Origin: Chrysogorgia sp. JL179-B06
Lineage: Eukaryota; Cnidaria; Anthozoa; Scleralcyonacea; Chrysogorgiidae
DNA: 64,000 bases
Reading direction: 5' to 3'
NCBI GenBank assembly: GCA_035772405.1
Contig: JAYKKM010000375.1
Span: 3,120,001 to 3,184,000 of the forward strand
A program made the position numbers and the translations under genes. The first letter of the stretch is position 1, and the number at the start of each line of letters is the position of its first letter. This document shows, piece after piece, positions 1 through 11,525 of this stretch. The notes under the pieces were generated by a model, which saw only the letters and a list, made by a program, of their open reading frames with translations, was not told the origin of the DNA and made no database searches.

Positions 1-245
1 AATATTTCCCAATATTTCCCGTGTGGTTCTTCGCCTGCCAGAATTGCCCTGTCACGGTTAAGGCTAGTTCCTGTATTCCGATATTTCCCAGTGACAATGC
101 ACAAAACTGTATTTTTGGCAGGAGGATTCCGACCAGGAAACGTTACTCGAATAGCGTTTTGCACTGCAGCGGTTAAGTTACTACAATAAACACTCGTTGC
201 TCTGCGGTAAGTTGAACCATTTTTAATCAAACTGATATGAATATA

Positions 246-526
246 CAGTGTGTATCAAAAAAACTGAACCCTTAGAAAAGGGTCTTATACTCCTGGGAAA
301 TTAAAAACACGGTCTTAATACACCTGGGAAATTAAGATCACTTGTCATCGTATGAAGGAGCATAACTGCAAAGAAACATGTCAAATATATTAACGTTTCT
401 TTGCAGTTATGCTTCTTCATACGTTTACAAGTTATCTTAATTTCCCAGGTGTATTAGGACCGTGTTTTTAATTTCCCAGGAGTATAAGACCCTTTTCTAA
501 GGGTTCAGTTTTTTTTATACACACTA
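246..526. mobile_element. Foldback MITE (mariner-like ends)
   Basis: Two arms of about 135 bp are near-perfect reverse complements and meet in a short centre near 385. The ends read CAGTGTGTATC and its complement, and TA dinucleotides flank them. There is no coding capacity. The terminal sequence and TA flanks suggest a Tc1/mariner-type non-autonomous element; this assignment is inference. Confidence 0.75.
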
Positions 527-535
527 TATACTGAA

Positions 536-660
536 CTCGTGTCTAAGCTTATGGCAACGGTTTTCTGTAGCTAAGTCGGTTAGACCGCTGTTCTAGAGAT
601 CCAGGGTCGCGGGTTGAATTCCTAGCGACTCATGATGGTCCCTGTTGGATGTCTAAAGTA
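536..660 (+). repeat. tRNA-derived SINE, family 1, diverged copy
   Basis: The leader ACTCGTGTCTAAGCTTATGG is followed by a tRNA-like region with an A box (TAGCTAAGTCGGTTAGACC) and a B box (GGGTTGAATTCC). Better copies of the same leader and head lie at 6163 and 41878. The tRNA fold is imperfect, so this is a SINE head and not a functional tRNA. Confidence 0.6.
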
Positions 661-733
661 CATGATTCAGCCCTCGTTATTTACCGTAACTTTCCTTCAT
701 GTTCTCATATAACTTTTGCATTTAATCTTTCAG

Positions 734-1064
734 TCTTTCGTGTATAGTGACGATGAGTCTCAAATATCTCCTGGTGGAATATCTCAAGATGGTGGCATGT
801 CTCCCAACCTTTCACCAATGCATACCTCCCCCATACCAGGATCGCATCACATTTCTCCAGCTGGTTACAGTTCATCTCCTTCAGCCACCTCCACTGCGTC
901 TCCTAGCAACAGCCATGCGACCTTGTCATATAATAATAACATTGATGAACCTCCTAGCAAAGTCGTCCCAGAAGTCTCTTTTGATGATCTCAGTGCCTCA
1001 TTTCGAAGTTTGTATCGATCTATGTTTGACGCGAGCTCTCACAGTGCACACAGTTTTAGTGGTG
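734..1064 (+). CDS. FOXJ2/3: FoxJ2/3 forkhead transcription factor, penultimate coding exon
   Basis: This exon encodes part of the C-terminal, regulatory half of a FoxJ2/FoxJ3-type nuclear transcription factor. The acceptor is CTTTCAG before 734 and the donor is GTAAGT at 1065, leaving phase 1, which joins in frame to the exon at 2230. The 110 codons are rich in Ser, Pro and His. They contain the block SFDDLSASFRSLYRSMF, which matches the conserved SFRxLYKSM region downstream of the forkhead domain in vertebrate FOXJ2/FOXJ3. The forkhead domain itself is not in the window. The alternative of another Ser/Pro-rich factor is unlikely, given the second matching block in the next exon. Confidence 0.8.
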
Positions 1065-1194
1065 GTAAGTGTTATTTCTGAATCATAACAAGTCGGTGTT
1101 CAGTCACCCGGGGCCTGTGGGCTATACCACCCTTTGGATAGGTAAAGTCGTTGGAAGGTGAAACTCGTTTGGAGGGTCGCAGTCCCTGAAACAT

Positions 1195-1701
1195 GCGGCT
1201 AAATAGAGGAATCGCACCTTCCATTTTATAGTAGATTACACCAAGTCCTGAATATACGTTGTAGCCCTTACAAAAAAATTCAATAGGAATTTTGATTTTG
1301 GCCCAAATTTTGGCCCAAATCCTATAGGATCCTATAGCAATTCCTATAGGAAATCCTATAGGAAATTTATTCGTATTAGATTTTGGCCCAATTCCTATAG
1401 GAAATGTAATTTTCCTATAATTATTATCCTGTGGATAATAATAACCGACCCCCAAACAACAAAGATCCTAACCCTAACCCCCCGCCTAACGAGTTTTATA
1501 ATCCCAAACCCCCCCCCCCCTAACTAGCTTTAAGATACGTTTTGCAAATTGTTGTTTCGTTTCGCAAACCTGTTTCGTTTTCGCAAAATACCATAAGCCA
1601 ATTAATATAACCTACTTACAGTACTATAACCTAATACTAATATATTGAGGACTTGGTGTAATCTACTATAAATGGAAGGTGCAATTCCTCTATTTAGCCG
1701 C
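1195..1701. mobile_element. MITE in the FoxJ2/3 intron
   Basis: The inverted ends GCGGCTAAATAGAGGAAT and its complement continue as inverted arms of about 70 bp. Inside is a run of short CCTATAGGA palindromes (1283-1427) and a block with CCGACCCCCAAACAACAAAG plus C-rich tracts. That block recurs near 19550, 35640, 38740, 46650, 49390 and 49950, so it is a shared MITE module. No ORF of note. Confidence 0.7.
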
Positions 1702-2229
1702 TAGTGTCCCTGAAGGGATACCTCGGGCAGGGGAATCATTATATCAACCAAGTAGGGAGTCGCCAGGGCCTGGTAGTGCGGTGTGACGCCAAGGCGTGGC
1801 AGTCCGGTAAGTCACCCAGGCCTAGCTGTCCAATTTTCATGACTATTTACATAAAAAATTAAGAGTTCATCATTTAAAATGTTGTTATCATCTCCAGTTC
1901 TCCGTAGTCATCATTGCACATTAGCTTTTGTTATTGTATTCCTCTCCTTGTTTTCCTTGGATTCCTGCTCTGTATAGGGAGATAATAATCCGAAAGTTAT
2001 AGTATTAAAACTTGTATCGACGATATGCTGGGAATTGGGCTTTATCAAACTTTTTTCTTCTTGGGTTGAGATTTTCTTTACCCAAGGCCATAAATGGTTC
2101 GGTCGGTTAAATTTCTGAACTTAATTTGGTTGTGTAAAATTTTTTTCAGGAACAAATCTATTTCTCTTTACCCCCCTCGCCCTACCACAAATAATGACCG
2201 ATCCCTAATTATTCGGTTTCTGCTACTAG

Positions 2230-2807
2230 GTTCCAGTTCCTCTTCATATCCCATCGTTGGTAAAAACGCAAGTCTTCGAAATCCGGGCAGTAATGAGACA
2301 TCGATGAGTTTGGTTCAAAACCTGGAAACACTGTTGGAAAGTATGAACTCTGGAAACTGGGATAACGTGAACTGGGTGCAGATGCAGTCAGTCATGGAAA
2401 ACATGCAGGGATTAGACGCTAGCACGTTCGGTGTTGATCCTCTCCAATGGCAAGAGCTTACGCAGTCGTTTAACCAGATGCTGAGCTCGCAAAGCATGAA
2501 ATTCATGCCCAGTACAGATAAATCGTTGTCGAGTAACAGTAGTTCAAGCAACCAGTCTGCTGGGAGTTACCAGGGTCGAACGACGTTTGGCAATATTTCG
2601 CCGCAAGGGAGTGGACCCACGTCATCTGTCGGTAGTTACGTTGGCTCGACCGCTTCCGGTACCAGTGTTGGTTCGTTTCATTCGGGGGGGTCAGGAAGTA
2701 TTCCAGGGATTCAGGTTACGCCACCTTCAGGGTTACGTGCACCTAGACGAAATGTGGTGGAAGAGGAGGAGGAGGAAGATGAATTTGATTGGTCGTCAAT
2801 TATGTAG
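2230..2807 (+). CDS. FOXJ2/3: FoxJ2/3 forkhead transcription factor, last coding exon
   Basis: The acceptor CTACTAG precedes 2230; two bases complete the phase-1 codon left at 1064, and the frame then runs to TAG at 2805. The exon carries the helical block with LLESMNSGNWDNVNW and SVMENMQ, then LTQSFNQML. This aligns with the C-terminal MESLRQAxxxNW/SLNHFL region of FOXJ2/FOXJ3. The protein ends in an acidic run followed by DEFDWSSIM, like the vertebrate terminal DDFDWDLI motif. Low-complexity Ser/Gly sequence lies between the blocks. Because two blocks and the terminus match in order, the family call is strong. The upstream DNA-binding exons lie left of the window. Confidence 0.85.
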
Positions 2808-3753
2808 TATATATATATATATATATGAGGTCAGTATATTGACGATGTTGTTTTTTGCCGTTATGGACCTCATAATGGCTGCCATTTAAATATTCTTTTC
2901 TGCGTATATAAATTAGCCTTTACAACCTCGTTAGGGAGCAAAGATTATTTTGAATTGCTGACACACAAACGAGGCCATAAAGGCTAATGATATTTAAATT
3001 GGCCGCCATTATGAAATAGGTATATGGTGGATTTATGGTCGTCCTCGACCAAACGAGGTTAATGAGCTTTTTGATTTAAATGTCTCACATTTCCGCAATT
3101 TTTTCGCAATTTTTTAAAACTTTTCAGTTGTTTTGTAATGACCAGTCTTTGACGGTTTGTAAAGACCGCTCAGGAACCAATCAGATTGCAGAAAAGCTGC
3201 GTTAAGACTGCTCACGAGTCAAGCCGTATAAGTTAGATTAGTTAATTTACGGGACGGATTTTGCCGTAATGCCCGTGGGCGATTTCGAATTTTCTGCGGT
3301 TTTTGCGGGAAAAAATAGAAGAGAACTGGGTATCTTTATCGAAAAATCCCGAACAATGAAGCATGCTGGAACATTAGTGCAGAGCTTTTCGTCTCAATGA
3401 AGTACCCGTCAGTGTCAGACATCGAAAGGACATTCTGATTCATGGAGGGGCGTGCGGTCTATACTACTTTGCAAAATGTGATATTTTAAGCAAATTCATC
3501 CAGTCCCCTGGAATTCACTGTATATGAATTGCACTGAGCATTTTTGCGGTGCAGAGACGATGTTACTTGGACATCGGTAAATTATAGCCGTTGATTTGTT
3601 GTACAGTACCCACCGGAGCTCTGGCGGGAGCCGGGTCTTAACGAAAGCCCTGTTAGTGTTGCTTTTCTTTAATGCTGTTTACGTAAAAGCGCGACGAATG
3701 TTTCATTGTTCGGAACGAATACCAACAGGTGCAAACACGAAGTGATTAAATGG
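2808..3753. other. FoxJ2/3 3' flank with small repeats
   Basis: The stretch starts with an (AT)n run at 2808-2826, which probably lies in the 3' UTR. A foldback of about 160 bp spans 2866-3022, with arms containing CATAATGGCTGCCATTTAAA and AGCCTTTACAACCTCGTT. A piece near 3405-3455 (TGTCAGACATCGAAAGGACATTC and flank) recurs near 45800. No gene seen. Confidence 0.5.
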
Positions 3754-3757
3754 TTAA

Positions 3758-4639
3758 AGTGCCCCTAACCTCAACATTTTTTATTGTCTTATTTGGAAGA
3801 ACTTTTAAAATGATAAAGTAACTTCTTTTGAAGATTTTCACTTCGCTTACTTCGCTTTCTTTGTGAGATATTTATCATTTATAGACCCGGAGCGAGGGGA
3901 ATTCGACAAAATATTTCCCCGAGGGATATATCATCCCGAGGGATAATATTTCGACGAATTCCCCTCGCTCCGGGTCTATAAATGATATATTATACCGAAA
4001 CAACCTTGAATGCTGTCTTGAAACGTCTTGAAACGTCTTGAAACGTCTTGCTGTTCCTACATTGATTACAGGCTCGTCTTGGTTTACGCGCGAGTACTGG
4101 GTACGAGCGGGGTATTCGAAGTCGAATTCCCCGCTGATTACGTCATCAGCGGGGAATTCAAACTCGAATTACCCGCTGATGCCGTCATCAGCGGGGAATT
4201 CGAGGTTAAATTGACTGGTCACGTGGTACAAATCTAGCTTTTTGATTGGACAATTTATAGTTGAGGTATAATATATCAGTTTATTTGATATGCAAATATC
4301 TGGAATTTCGTCACACATGCATAACGAGTTTCAGATAATGTTATATATATTTGCGTTCATGAAATAAAAACACTAAAGTGTGAATAACACGTGTGTGCGT
4401 TTCTCCCACAACACCAAACTTCTTGATTTTAAAGGATTTCGTTCGAGAATGAAAGAGATATACACATTTCTCCAGTAAGTCATTATGCATGTTGACGAAA
4501 TTCCAGACATTTGCATATCAAACAAACTGATATATCTCAAAAAGAAAGCGAAGAAACGAAAATCTTCAAAAGAAGTTACTTTATCATTTTAAAAGTTCTT
4601 CCAAACAAGACAATAAAACATTTTGAGGTTATGGGCACT
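3758..4639. mobile_element. TTAA-flanked (piggyBac-like) MITE, copy 1
   Basis: The element is flanked by TTAA on both sides (3754-3757 and 4640-4643). Its ends are AGTGCCC and GGGCACT, and its inverted arms include TAACTTCTTTTGAAGATTTT. A second foldback (about 3878-3996, arm CCCGGAGCGAGGGGAATTC) is nested near the left arm. TTAA target duplication is the piggyBac hallmark. Relatives lie at 5709, 9489 and 26335. Confidence 0.75.
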
Positions 4640-4924
4640 TTAAGTATAGCAATGAAAACAGCGCTAAAAACAAACAAGATTTTCTCAAGTTTCTGAGCCC
4701 CAGACGGGAATCGAACCTGCAACTTTTTTATTGCCGGTGAGAGTAGTGGCGTCGCCAGACCTGGAGAAGTGGGCGGACAAAATGATGACGTCATCGCAAA
4801 CATTGCTACAACTTGGCGAAATGGCTTGGAAACCAGGCAGAATAGCTTGGTTTCCAGCAGAAGAGCTCCACGTAATTTAATGGTTGTTTCTGAGACGCTC
4901 TAACCTGAGAAGCTCTAACCATTG

Positions 4925-5012
4925 AGATACCGGTTAGCTACGGTTAGGGTTAGGTTTAAGGGTTAGGGTTAGGATTATGGTTAGGATTGAGATTAGGGTT
5001 AGGATTAGTAGT
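4925..5012 (+). repeat. Degenerate TTAGGG-like repeat
   Basis: Runs of GGTTAGGGTTAGG, variants such as GGATTAGG, and spacers occur here. The flank (TTCTAGAAAATGTGAAGGTCC) recurs inverted at 28398-28575 next to a CCTAACC run. The block therefore belongs to a dispersed MITE-like repeat and not to a telomere. Confidence 0.6.
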
Positions 5013-5054
5013 TCTAGAAAATGTGAAGGTCCTTTTGAGTCATCCCTTTTAGCC

Positions 5055-5400
5055 TTCACTGATGGAGAGCAAAAGTTACAATGATGTGCTGGTTCGATTG
5101 ATATGTACTCACTATATATCAGTAATGCTTGGATGTGTTAATATGTACACTGCTGTAGTGAATGTGGGAGAGCTTGGAGTAGACAGAGATGATACATCCA
5201 TTCATTACATCGATACGTCCCACATCGAACCAGTACATCATTGTAACTTTTGCTCTCCATCTGAGTCTCGGTAGCTCAATGGTTAGAGCGTCACCGGCAA
5301 TCAAAATGTTACAGGTTTGATTCCTGTCCGATTCTGAGGACATGAGCTTGACGATCGTCCATGTATCGTCTGTCTACTCCAAGTTCTCTCGTGCAGATTC
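5055..5400. repeat. tRNA-derived SINE family 2, inverted pair
   Basis: A + strand copy has the tRNA head GAGTCTCGGTAGCTCAATGG (A box) and GGTTTGATTCC (B box) at about 5263-5325, followed by the body to about 5398. A - strand body fragment (GAATGTGGGAGAGCTTGGAG) lies at 5160-5185. The outer segments 5055-5100 and 5230-5262 are also complementary, so two insertions form a hairpin. Other copies lie at 36505-36680 and 42110-42245. Confidence 0.65.
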
Positions 5401-5708
5401 GTTTATTTTTAGATTCATTTATTATTCATTCATGACATCAATATATGTTAAGTACTCTTACTTAAGTATTTTTCGACGCATTGAAGTTCTCTTATTTCTC
5501 CTTTTCATACTATATATTAATTCTTTTGAGAACTTAGCAGCTTTCATAATTATTCCTGTATATTAACACAAACAGTACTGATGGCTCAATAATGCTACAA
5601 CAACATAGTTACTATGGCTAAACCACCTTCTTGACAATATTGTTCACGGTTGTTGGAACACTAAAAGCAATATTGATATAGAACAACGATATAATTCACT
5701 ATTGTTAA

Positions 5709-5940
5709 AGTGCCTATTCGAGGTTTGGGGATTTTACATATTCGTAATTTTGGGTTCTACCAAGAAGAAATGTAATATATCTTGGCGTTCTAAAATTTCA
5801 TCTTCATTTCCTGTGAATAGTAAATCACTTTAGCAGGGGTAAAAGGTATGAAGATGAAATTTTCGTACGACAAGATATTTTACAATTCTTCTCAAGAGAT
5901 TCCAAATATCACAAATATGTAAAATCCCCGGATAGACACT
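5709..5940. mobile_element. TTAA-flanked MITE, copy 2
   Basis: TTAA duplications occur at 5705-5708 and 5941-5944. The ends are AGTGCCTAT and ATAGACACT. Inverted arms of about 90 bp contain GATGAAATTTTAG-like sequence that also occurs in the 9489 element. No ORF. Confidence 0.75.
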
Positions 5941-6162
5941 TTAACAAGTTGGAACAGCATTGAGCCGAATAATGCTGTGTAACAACAGTGTTATACAACT
6001 TTATACAGCTTTACAATATTGATCACAGTTACCAGCACTAGGGCACACCATAAATGTAGTTTCCTTCACCATAACATGTAGTTTAATCGAGTGAAATGCC
6101 AAATATTACTTGTAATATACCCAGAATCTTATCCCGGCATTACCACCACTATGTATACAGGA

Positions 6163-6365
6163 CTCGTGACTAGGCTCTCGGCAACGGCCTCCGTAGTTCA
6201 GTGGTCAGAGCACTGCACTAGCATCGCAGGGTCGCGGGTTCAATTCCAGCCGGAAGGCGTTGAAGTTGCATTTTTCGCAACTGGTCCCAGTTTGGTCTTA
6301 AAATGTATATATTCCAACACTCGAAATTTTTCTTCACCACAACTTCTTCGAACATGTAGTTTAAT
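6163..6365 (+). repeat. tRNA-derived SINE, family 1
   Basis: The leader ACTCGTGACTAGGCTCTCGG is followed by a tRNA-like head with A box TAGTTCAGTGGTCAGAGCA and B box GGGTTCAATTCC. The anticodon-loop position reads AGC (Ala-like). A non-tRNA body ends near ACATGTAGTTTAATCGAG. The copy at 41878 matches head and body. The acceptor and T stems are mismatched, so this is a SINE and not an active tRNA gene. Confidence 0.75.
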
Positions 6366-7689
6366 CGAGTGAAATGCCAAATATTACTTGTTAATAATGT
6401 GGTTTCTTTCATTCTTCTTCTCTGTTTTAGAGACTATTCTGCGCCGTCAGAAACTGCACTGTTTATGTAATCAACAGTCTCTTGTAAAATGACACTATGG
6501 AGTGAAACAATATGCAATTTTTGTCATATCCATTTTTATGAATTCGTTTTGTGCGTACTTTTTGCAACGCATTCACGATGATATTGTAGTTGACTCTAGG
6601 TTATTTAAGAGTGGCACAGACTGCCGTTGATTCGAAAGTAATTACGGAGTAATTGTATAACTTCATGTAAGATAGAGCTACTCAACTGAAAGGAGATACT
6701 TAATATTCCTTTTGTATTTATTCTCGATGCACGTTTATTCGTTAGTGTCTGTTTAATGACCAAGTTGATCTTGGTTCCAAGTAGAACTTGGGTGAACATC
6801 CATCAACTATAACTCGTACATTTGCATTATATTCATTGTTTATCTCTTCGGTGTCGAACTGCATGGTGCCCGCCCGCTACACACGGAAAAACGTATGTTC
6901 TGTTACAGCATTCAACAGCACTGATATCAGGTCTGTTCAGGATAATGTAGCGAGCCCTGTAACAGCTATCATCTGTATTCATCAGTCCTGATTTATCTGA
7001 TACCAACAACTTCCATCAGCGCTGTTACATCATCAGTGTACATCACAATTTCGCAAAAAAAACATTCTGTTACATCAGACTGATACAGCCCTGACAACCC
7101 AACAGACCGTTCCAATCTGATACCGTCAGTTCTGAACAGTCTGTTGGCGACAACAGTGTGATACAGCTATGATATCATACCTGTATCAGGCCTGAAGGTG
7201 CAACAGGCTGTAACAGGTCTGTGGCGTACTTGACCCAGGGGGGGGGGACGAATGGGGGAATAAGCAAGTTCGTAATGAGATTCGAGATAAAGTCCAGCTC
7301 ATTGAAGCATATCGAGCAATATAACATAGCCATCCACCTCTTTCGAGTCCATATGTTTCGAGTCCGAGTCCTTGTCATTCCTAGTCCAAAAAATATTGTT
7401 ATTATTAGTGGTAGTAAGCTCTTTATTAAATTTAAGAAACACACGTTCTTAGGGGTTGTTTATATAAGCCAGGCTAGCCCGTCTTCTAACCAGGCTCAGT
7501 TGTATTCCGAAAATCTTTCTTCGACCCAAAACGATCATTTGAATTAACTTTATTCTCTTCTTACAGCCAAACTAAGCCAGTTCTACAGCTTTTAAATATC
7601 ATTTTGGGGGTGTGTAATAGCCGTGATAAGAACTGTGTTTAAGTGAATCAGCCGAAATAGCCCCTAATAAAATATTTGAATGTTAAAAC
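6366..7689. other. Non-coding; degenerate CTGTT/ACAG-rich repeat
   Basis: No gene is recognised. From about 6870 to 7225 there is a degenerate array of CTGTTACA, GATACAGC and AACAGGCTG words in both orientations, starting near CTACACACGGAAAAACG. The same texture and terminal motif occur at 12128-12550. The minisatellite that follows begins with sparse GAGTCC words from about 7340. Confidence 0.4.
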
Positions 7690-8835
7690 TGCCCATGAAA
7701 TCGAGTCCATCTCTTCCAAGTCCTCGCCATTCCGAGTCCAAGTCCTATAGTCCACCTCTTTCGAGTCCATATATATCGTCCGAGTCCTAGTGGTCATTCC
7801 AAGTCCTATAGTAGTTCACTTCTTTCGAGTCCATATCTTTCGAGTCCTAGTGGTCATTCCAAATCCGAGTCCTATAATAGTCCACCTCTTTCGAGTCCAT
7901 ATCTTTCGAGTCCTAGTCCTAGTAGTCATTCCAAGTCCTATGGTAGTCCACCTCTTTCGAGTCCATATCTTTCGAGTCCGAGTCCTAGTAGTCATTCCAA
8001 ATCCGGGTCCTATAGTCCACTTCTTTCGAAACCATATCTTTCGAGTCCGAGTCATTCCGTGTCTAAATCGAGGTCCTATCGTAATCCACCTCTTTCGAGT
8101 CCATATCTTCCGAGTCCTAGTGGTCATTCCAAGTCCTATCGTAGTCCACTTCTTTCGAGTCCAAGTCCTAGTGGTCATTCCAAGTCCTATCGTAGTCCAC
8201 TTCTTTCGAGTCCAAATCGAAGTCCTATAGTAGTCCACCTCTTTCGAGTCCGAGTCCTAGTGGTCATTCCAAGTCCTATGGTAGTCCATATCTTTCGAGT
8301 CCAAGTCCTAGTGGTCATTCCAAGTCCTATGGTAGTCCATATCTTTCGAGTCCAAGTCCTAGTGGTCATTCTAAGTCCAAATCCGAGTCCTATAGTCCAC
8401 TTCTTTCGAGTCCATATCTTTCGAGTCCGAGTCCTAGTGGTCATTCCAAAACCAAGCCCTATTGTAGTCCACCTCTTTCGAGTCGAAATCCGAGTCTTAT
8501 ATTCCACCTCTCCAAGTCCTAGTGGTCATTCCAAGTCCTATGGTAGTCCACTTCGATTCTTTCGAGCCATATCTTTCGAGTCCTAGTGGTCATTCCGAGT
8601 CCAAATCCGAGTCCTATAGTCCACTTCTTTCGAGTCCATATCTTTCGAGTCCGAGCCAATTCCGAGTCCAAATCCGATCGAGTCTTATAGTCCACCTCTT
8701 TTGAGTCCATGTCTTTCCAGTCCAAGTCCTAGTGGTCATTCCAAGTCAAAATCCGAGTCCTATAGTCTACTTCTTTCGAGTCCATATCTTTCGAGTCCAA
8801 GTCCTAGTCCACCTCTTTGGAATCCGAATCTCAAA
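7690..8835. repeat. 66-bp GAGTCC minisatellite
   Basis: There are about 17 variable units of roughly 66 bp built from the words TTTCGAGTCC, GAGTCCTAGTGGTCATTCC, AAGTCCTATAGTAGTCC and CCATATC. The hexamer GAGTCC or AAGTCC recurs every 6-12 bases, which gives a hierarchical array. Because the units lack stops in several frames, long spurious ORFs appear on both strands. Their highly repetitive Arg/Thr/Trp or Ser/Pro products look non-biological. Confidence 0.9.
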
Positions 8836-9484
8836 TGTATTTTCCACTCAAATAACAAAATTTAATCACAGGTGTCAGCTACTGTTAATACAGCAAATAA
8901 ATACGCAACAACAAAATGTTTCCAGTCAATCCTGCCGTCTAAAGCCGGTTTAACAATAGGCGGGTTGTTTCTGCGCGAAGCGACTTTTTCTTTTGTATTA
9001 TAAGCTCTCGGCTGGAACTAATTAGAAATCTTTTGGCCTGTTTTCCACTAGGCGGAATTTTTCTTTGTTTTGTGAGCCATTGGGCAGAACTAATGAGAAA
9101 AGACAAAGTAAAATTCGTGGAAAACAGGCTTAAGACGCGGAATCGTGAGTGACTCGGCTTGAGTTTTCGAGGCATTCGGCACCGAGTCCTGTCTAGATCT
9201 CGAGTCCTTGTTTAATTTCTATTTAACAATATAGCAACTGGTCCTCGTTTTCTATTTAACATTGTAATTGAGGCGAATAATCCAGTTACATATCATAATT
9301 CATTAACATCATATATAACTGAATACATCGAGAACGAAAATAGCTATCGAAGAATATGATGACTGATCTTCATCATTTTAAATGTCCTTTCAAACAAAGC
9401 ACTATCATTTACTTTAATAAATGAAGAAAACCCGCCGAAAATCAAAGTTCTGAATTTTTGCGGAATTGAAAGTGCCTCTTTTTA
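8836..9484. other. Non-coding spacer
   Basis: No gene seen. At 8945-9140 there is a weak imperfect inverted structure (AAAACAGGC and its complement around AATTTTTCTTTGT). The rest is AT-rich single-copy-looking sequence upstream of MDM1. Confidence 0.35.
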
Positions 9485-9488
9485 TTAA

Positions 9489-9819
9489 AGTGCCTATATC
9501 ACTTGTGGGATCTTTACATATTTATAGTAATTGGAACATTCTAAGAAGATTTGTACTATATCTTCTCAGGCGAAAATTTCATCTTCATGGACTTTTTTGC
9601 AGTTAAAGTTACCGGATATGACATCAAAGGAGGAATTGCAAATCAGTTTTCTTTTGTTTCTTGCTTCAAAAATTCCTCCTTTGATGTCATTTCCGGTAAC
9701 TTTAACTGCAAAAAAGTCCATGAAGATGAAATTTTCGCCTGAGAAGATATATTACAAATCTTCTTAGAATGTTCCAATTACTATAAATATGTAAAGATCC
9801 CACAAGTGATATAGGCACT
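9489..9819. mobile_element. TTAA-flanked foldback MITE, copy 3
   Basis: TTAA duplications lie at 9485-9488 and 9820-9823, with ends AGTGCCTATATC and its exact complement. The arms are about 155 bp, close to perfect reverse complements, with a spacer of about 20 bp near 9650. This is the cleanest copy of the family in the window. Its transcript would be an uninterrupted hairpin. Confidence 0.85.
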
Positions 9820-10100
9820 TTAAAGTCTGAACCAGGACTCCAGCTGACGCTACCTCACGACAAAATTATTTCTGGGATAAATTTTTTTGGGACCTCTGGC
9901 TTCTCTTGGAAAGTGATCCGGTTAGGATTAGGGATATTTAGGGTTAGGTTAGGATAAGATGGCTTCCCATGGAAAGTGATCCATATGAAGGCTACAAGGG
10001 TCCGGTCACGTGATCGTTGCCAGGTGATCCCATTGCGTCCTTATTGAACCTTCACTATATACCTTTGATCGTTTGTAAGATCGTTCTTGCTGCTAGTGAT

Positions 10101-10115
10101 ATGGGGCTAAAGAAG
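10101..10115 (+). CDS. MDM1: MDM1 exon 1 (start codon exon)
   Basis: A five-codon first coding exon, Met-Gly-Leu-Lys-Lys, ends at the donor GTATGT (10116) in phase 0. It joins the exon at 11526, whose product begins LDSEYNSHF. The joined start resembles the MDM1 N terminus, where a short Lys/Gly-containing leader precedes the first SEYxxxF microtubule-binding motif. MDM1 is a microtubule-binding centriole protein that restrains centriole duplication in vertebrates. The exon is very short, so this assignment rests on the phase and the junction context. Confidence 0.6.
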
Positions 10116-11525
10116 GTATGTATCAATAAACCTTATTCTTTTTTATTACATCCAATCACCAGAAATAACATTGTGTTCTGTTTCACTGTTCTTGGCACTT
10201 GGCAATACTAAATATACTGTACTGGTAAACTGGTATATATCGACTATTCACTATTGTACTGAAAAATATACTGTACAACGTTGATGACCGAAATACTATG
10301 TAGGAAGTCTAACGTTTCGAGCGAAGGCCATTTTTGTATACTATTGTATTAATATTTTTAAATTAATGTGAAATAACACAGACACATGACATAGTATTGT
10401 CAAACCACCCAGTTATCAGCATGTCAAAAATTATGTTGATAACCAAATTTCAGACTGTAAAGCTTATTTTGTGCATGCAAGATACATGCAGATGTCTTCA
10501 AAGGTTTATGAAATCATGAAATGTACATGACTGGGGCGCGCAGTGGGCTGCGGCATCAGCAGGTTTGTACTTTTGAGGAAAATCTAAAGGTCTTAAATCA
10601 CATATATATATATAATTTAGGTCCACACATATAGGCTATACTTTTATTGCTGTTTCTTAATTCAAAGAATTGGTGCAGAATTTGAATTTAAATACACTGA
10701 CAGAACGTACTTTACAGTCTGGACCAAATCCAGGTGGGGTTTAAGGGTTAAGATAATCTACAGTAGGATTAGGGTAATGTTACGATCAGAGTTTGGTTAT
10801 TTCTGTGGTTCTTGATAGAAATTTTGATGCAACAAAAACTCAATTATATATAGTATCATACTAACCAATTAAAGTATGTGTATGTTAAATGACCAAATGT
10901 AATGAACAAGAATGAACACATTGTAGTGTAATCATATTCATTGAAAAATGTCAAATTTGATAAAGAACAATTTGGTAAAATAAATCTCTCAATGGCTATA
11001 TATTTGTAGCCTGCGTCGCATCCCGATATAGTTCATATATTACATAGTTCAGGACTATATCGGGTTTGAAAAGGCTAGATGGGATGCAGGCTATATATTT
11101 GTTGATGAATTTTGAATGACAGAAATCTGCTAAGTGCTAATTAGTTGCTAACATCATTGAATCATAATGGTTTATTATAAGATGACTGCCTACAATCGCA
11201 TGCATAAATGTTGAGACACTTCAAATATTTACAGTAAGGAATACGACACCATTGGAAAGCGGATAGAAAATACAACTTAATTTTATGTTATTCCCTCCCC
11301 CTGTTTCAATGTTGCTCATTAGTAATTGCCAAGTGCTAAGCACATCAAATATTTACTCAGAATCAACATTGATCAGGGGGAGGGGGTTGAAATATCAAGT
11401 TCTACTTTCAGCTGAACTGTGACGGTGTGGCAGGCTAATCTGTTGGGTTAAAAGTGTTTCTGAAAGACATTGTAGCTATATAATAACAAGGCAATTACTT
11501 ATAATAATTTCCATCTCTCACTTAG
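10116..11525 (+). other. MDM1 intron 1
   Basis: AT-rich intron. It contains a small foldback at 11009-11092 whose ends TAGCCTGC and GCAGGCTA match the terminal bases of the nested element at 26597. A (TA)n run lies at 10604-10614. Near 10300 is a copy of the motif CTTCGCTCGAAACGTTAGAC (on the - strand), which recurs at 19130, 29835 and 33110. No other gene seen. Confidence 0.5.

Noticed and set aside
1440..1530. Telomere-like CCCTAACCC tracts in several MITEs
   Set aside because: The tract always comes with the same CCGACCCCAAAACAACAAAG module, so it is a transposon part.
4925..5012. Telomeric TTAGGG array
   Set aside because: Short, degenerate and part of a dispersed MITE-like repeat with an inverted relative at 28398.
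6200..6280. A tRNA gene (Ala-like AGC anticodon)
   Set aside because: Acceptor and T stems are mismatched and a shared SINE body and leader flank it in other copies.
7790..8586. Long ORFs on both strands with repetitive Ser/Pro or Arg/Thr/Trp products
   Set aside because: They are frames through the GAGTCC minisatellite, open on both strands at once because the unit has no stops.
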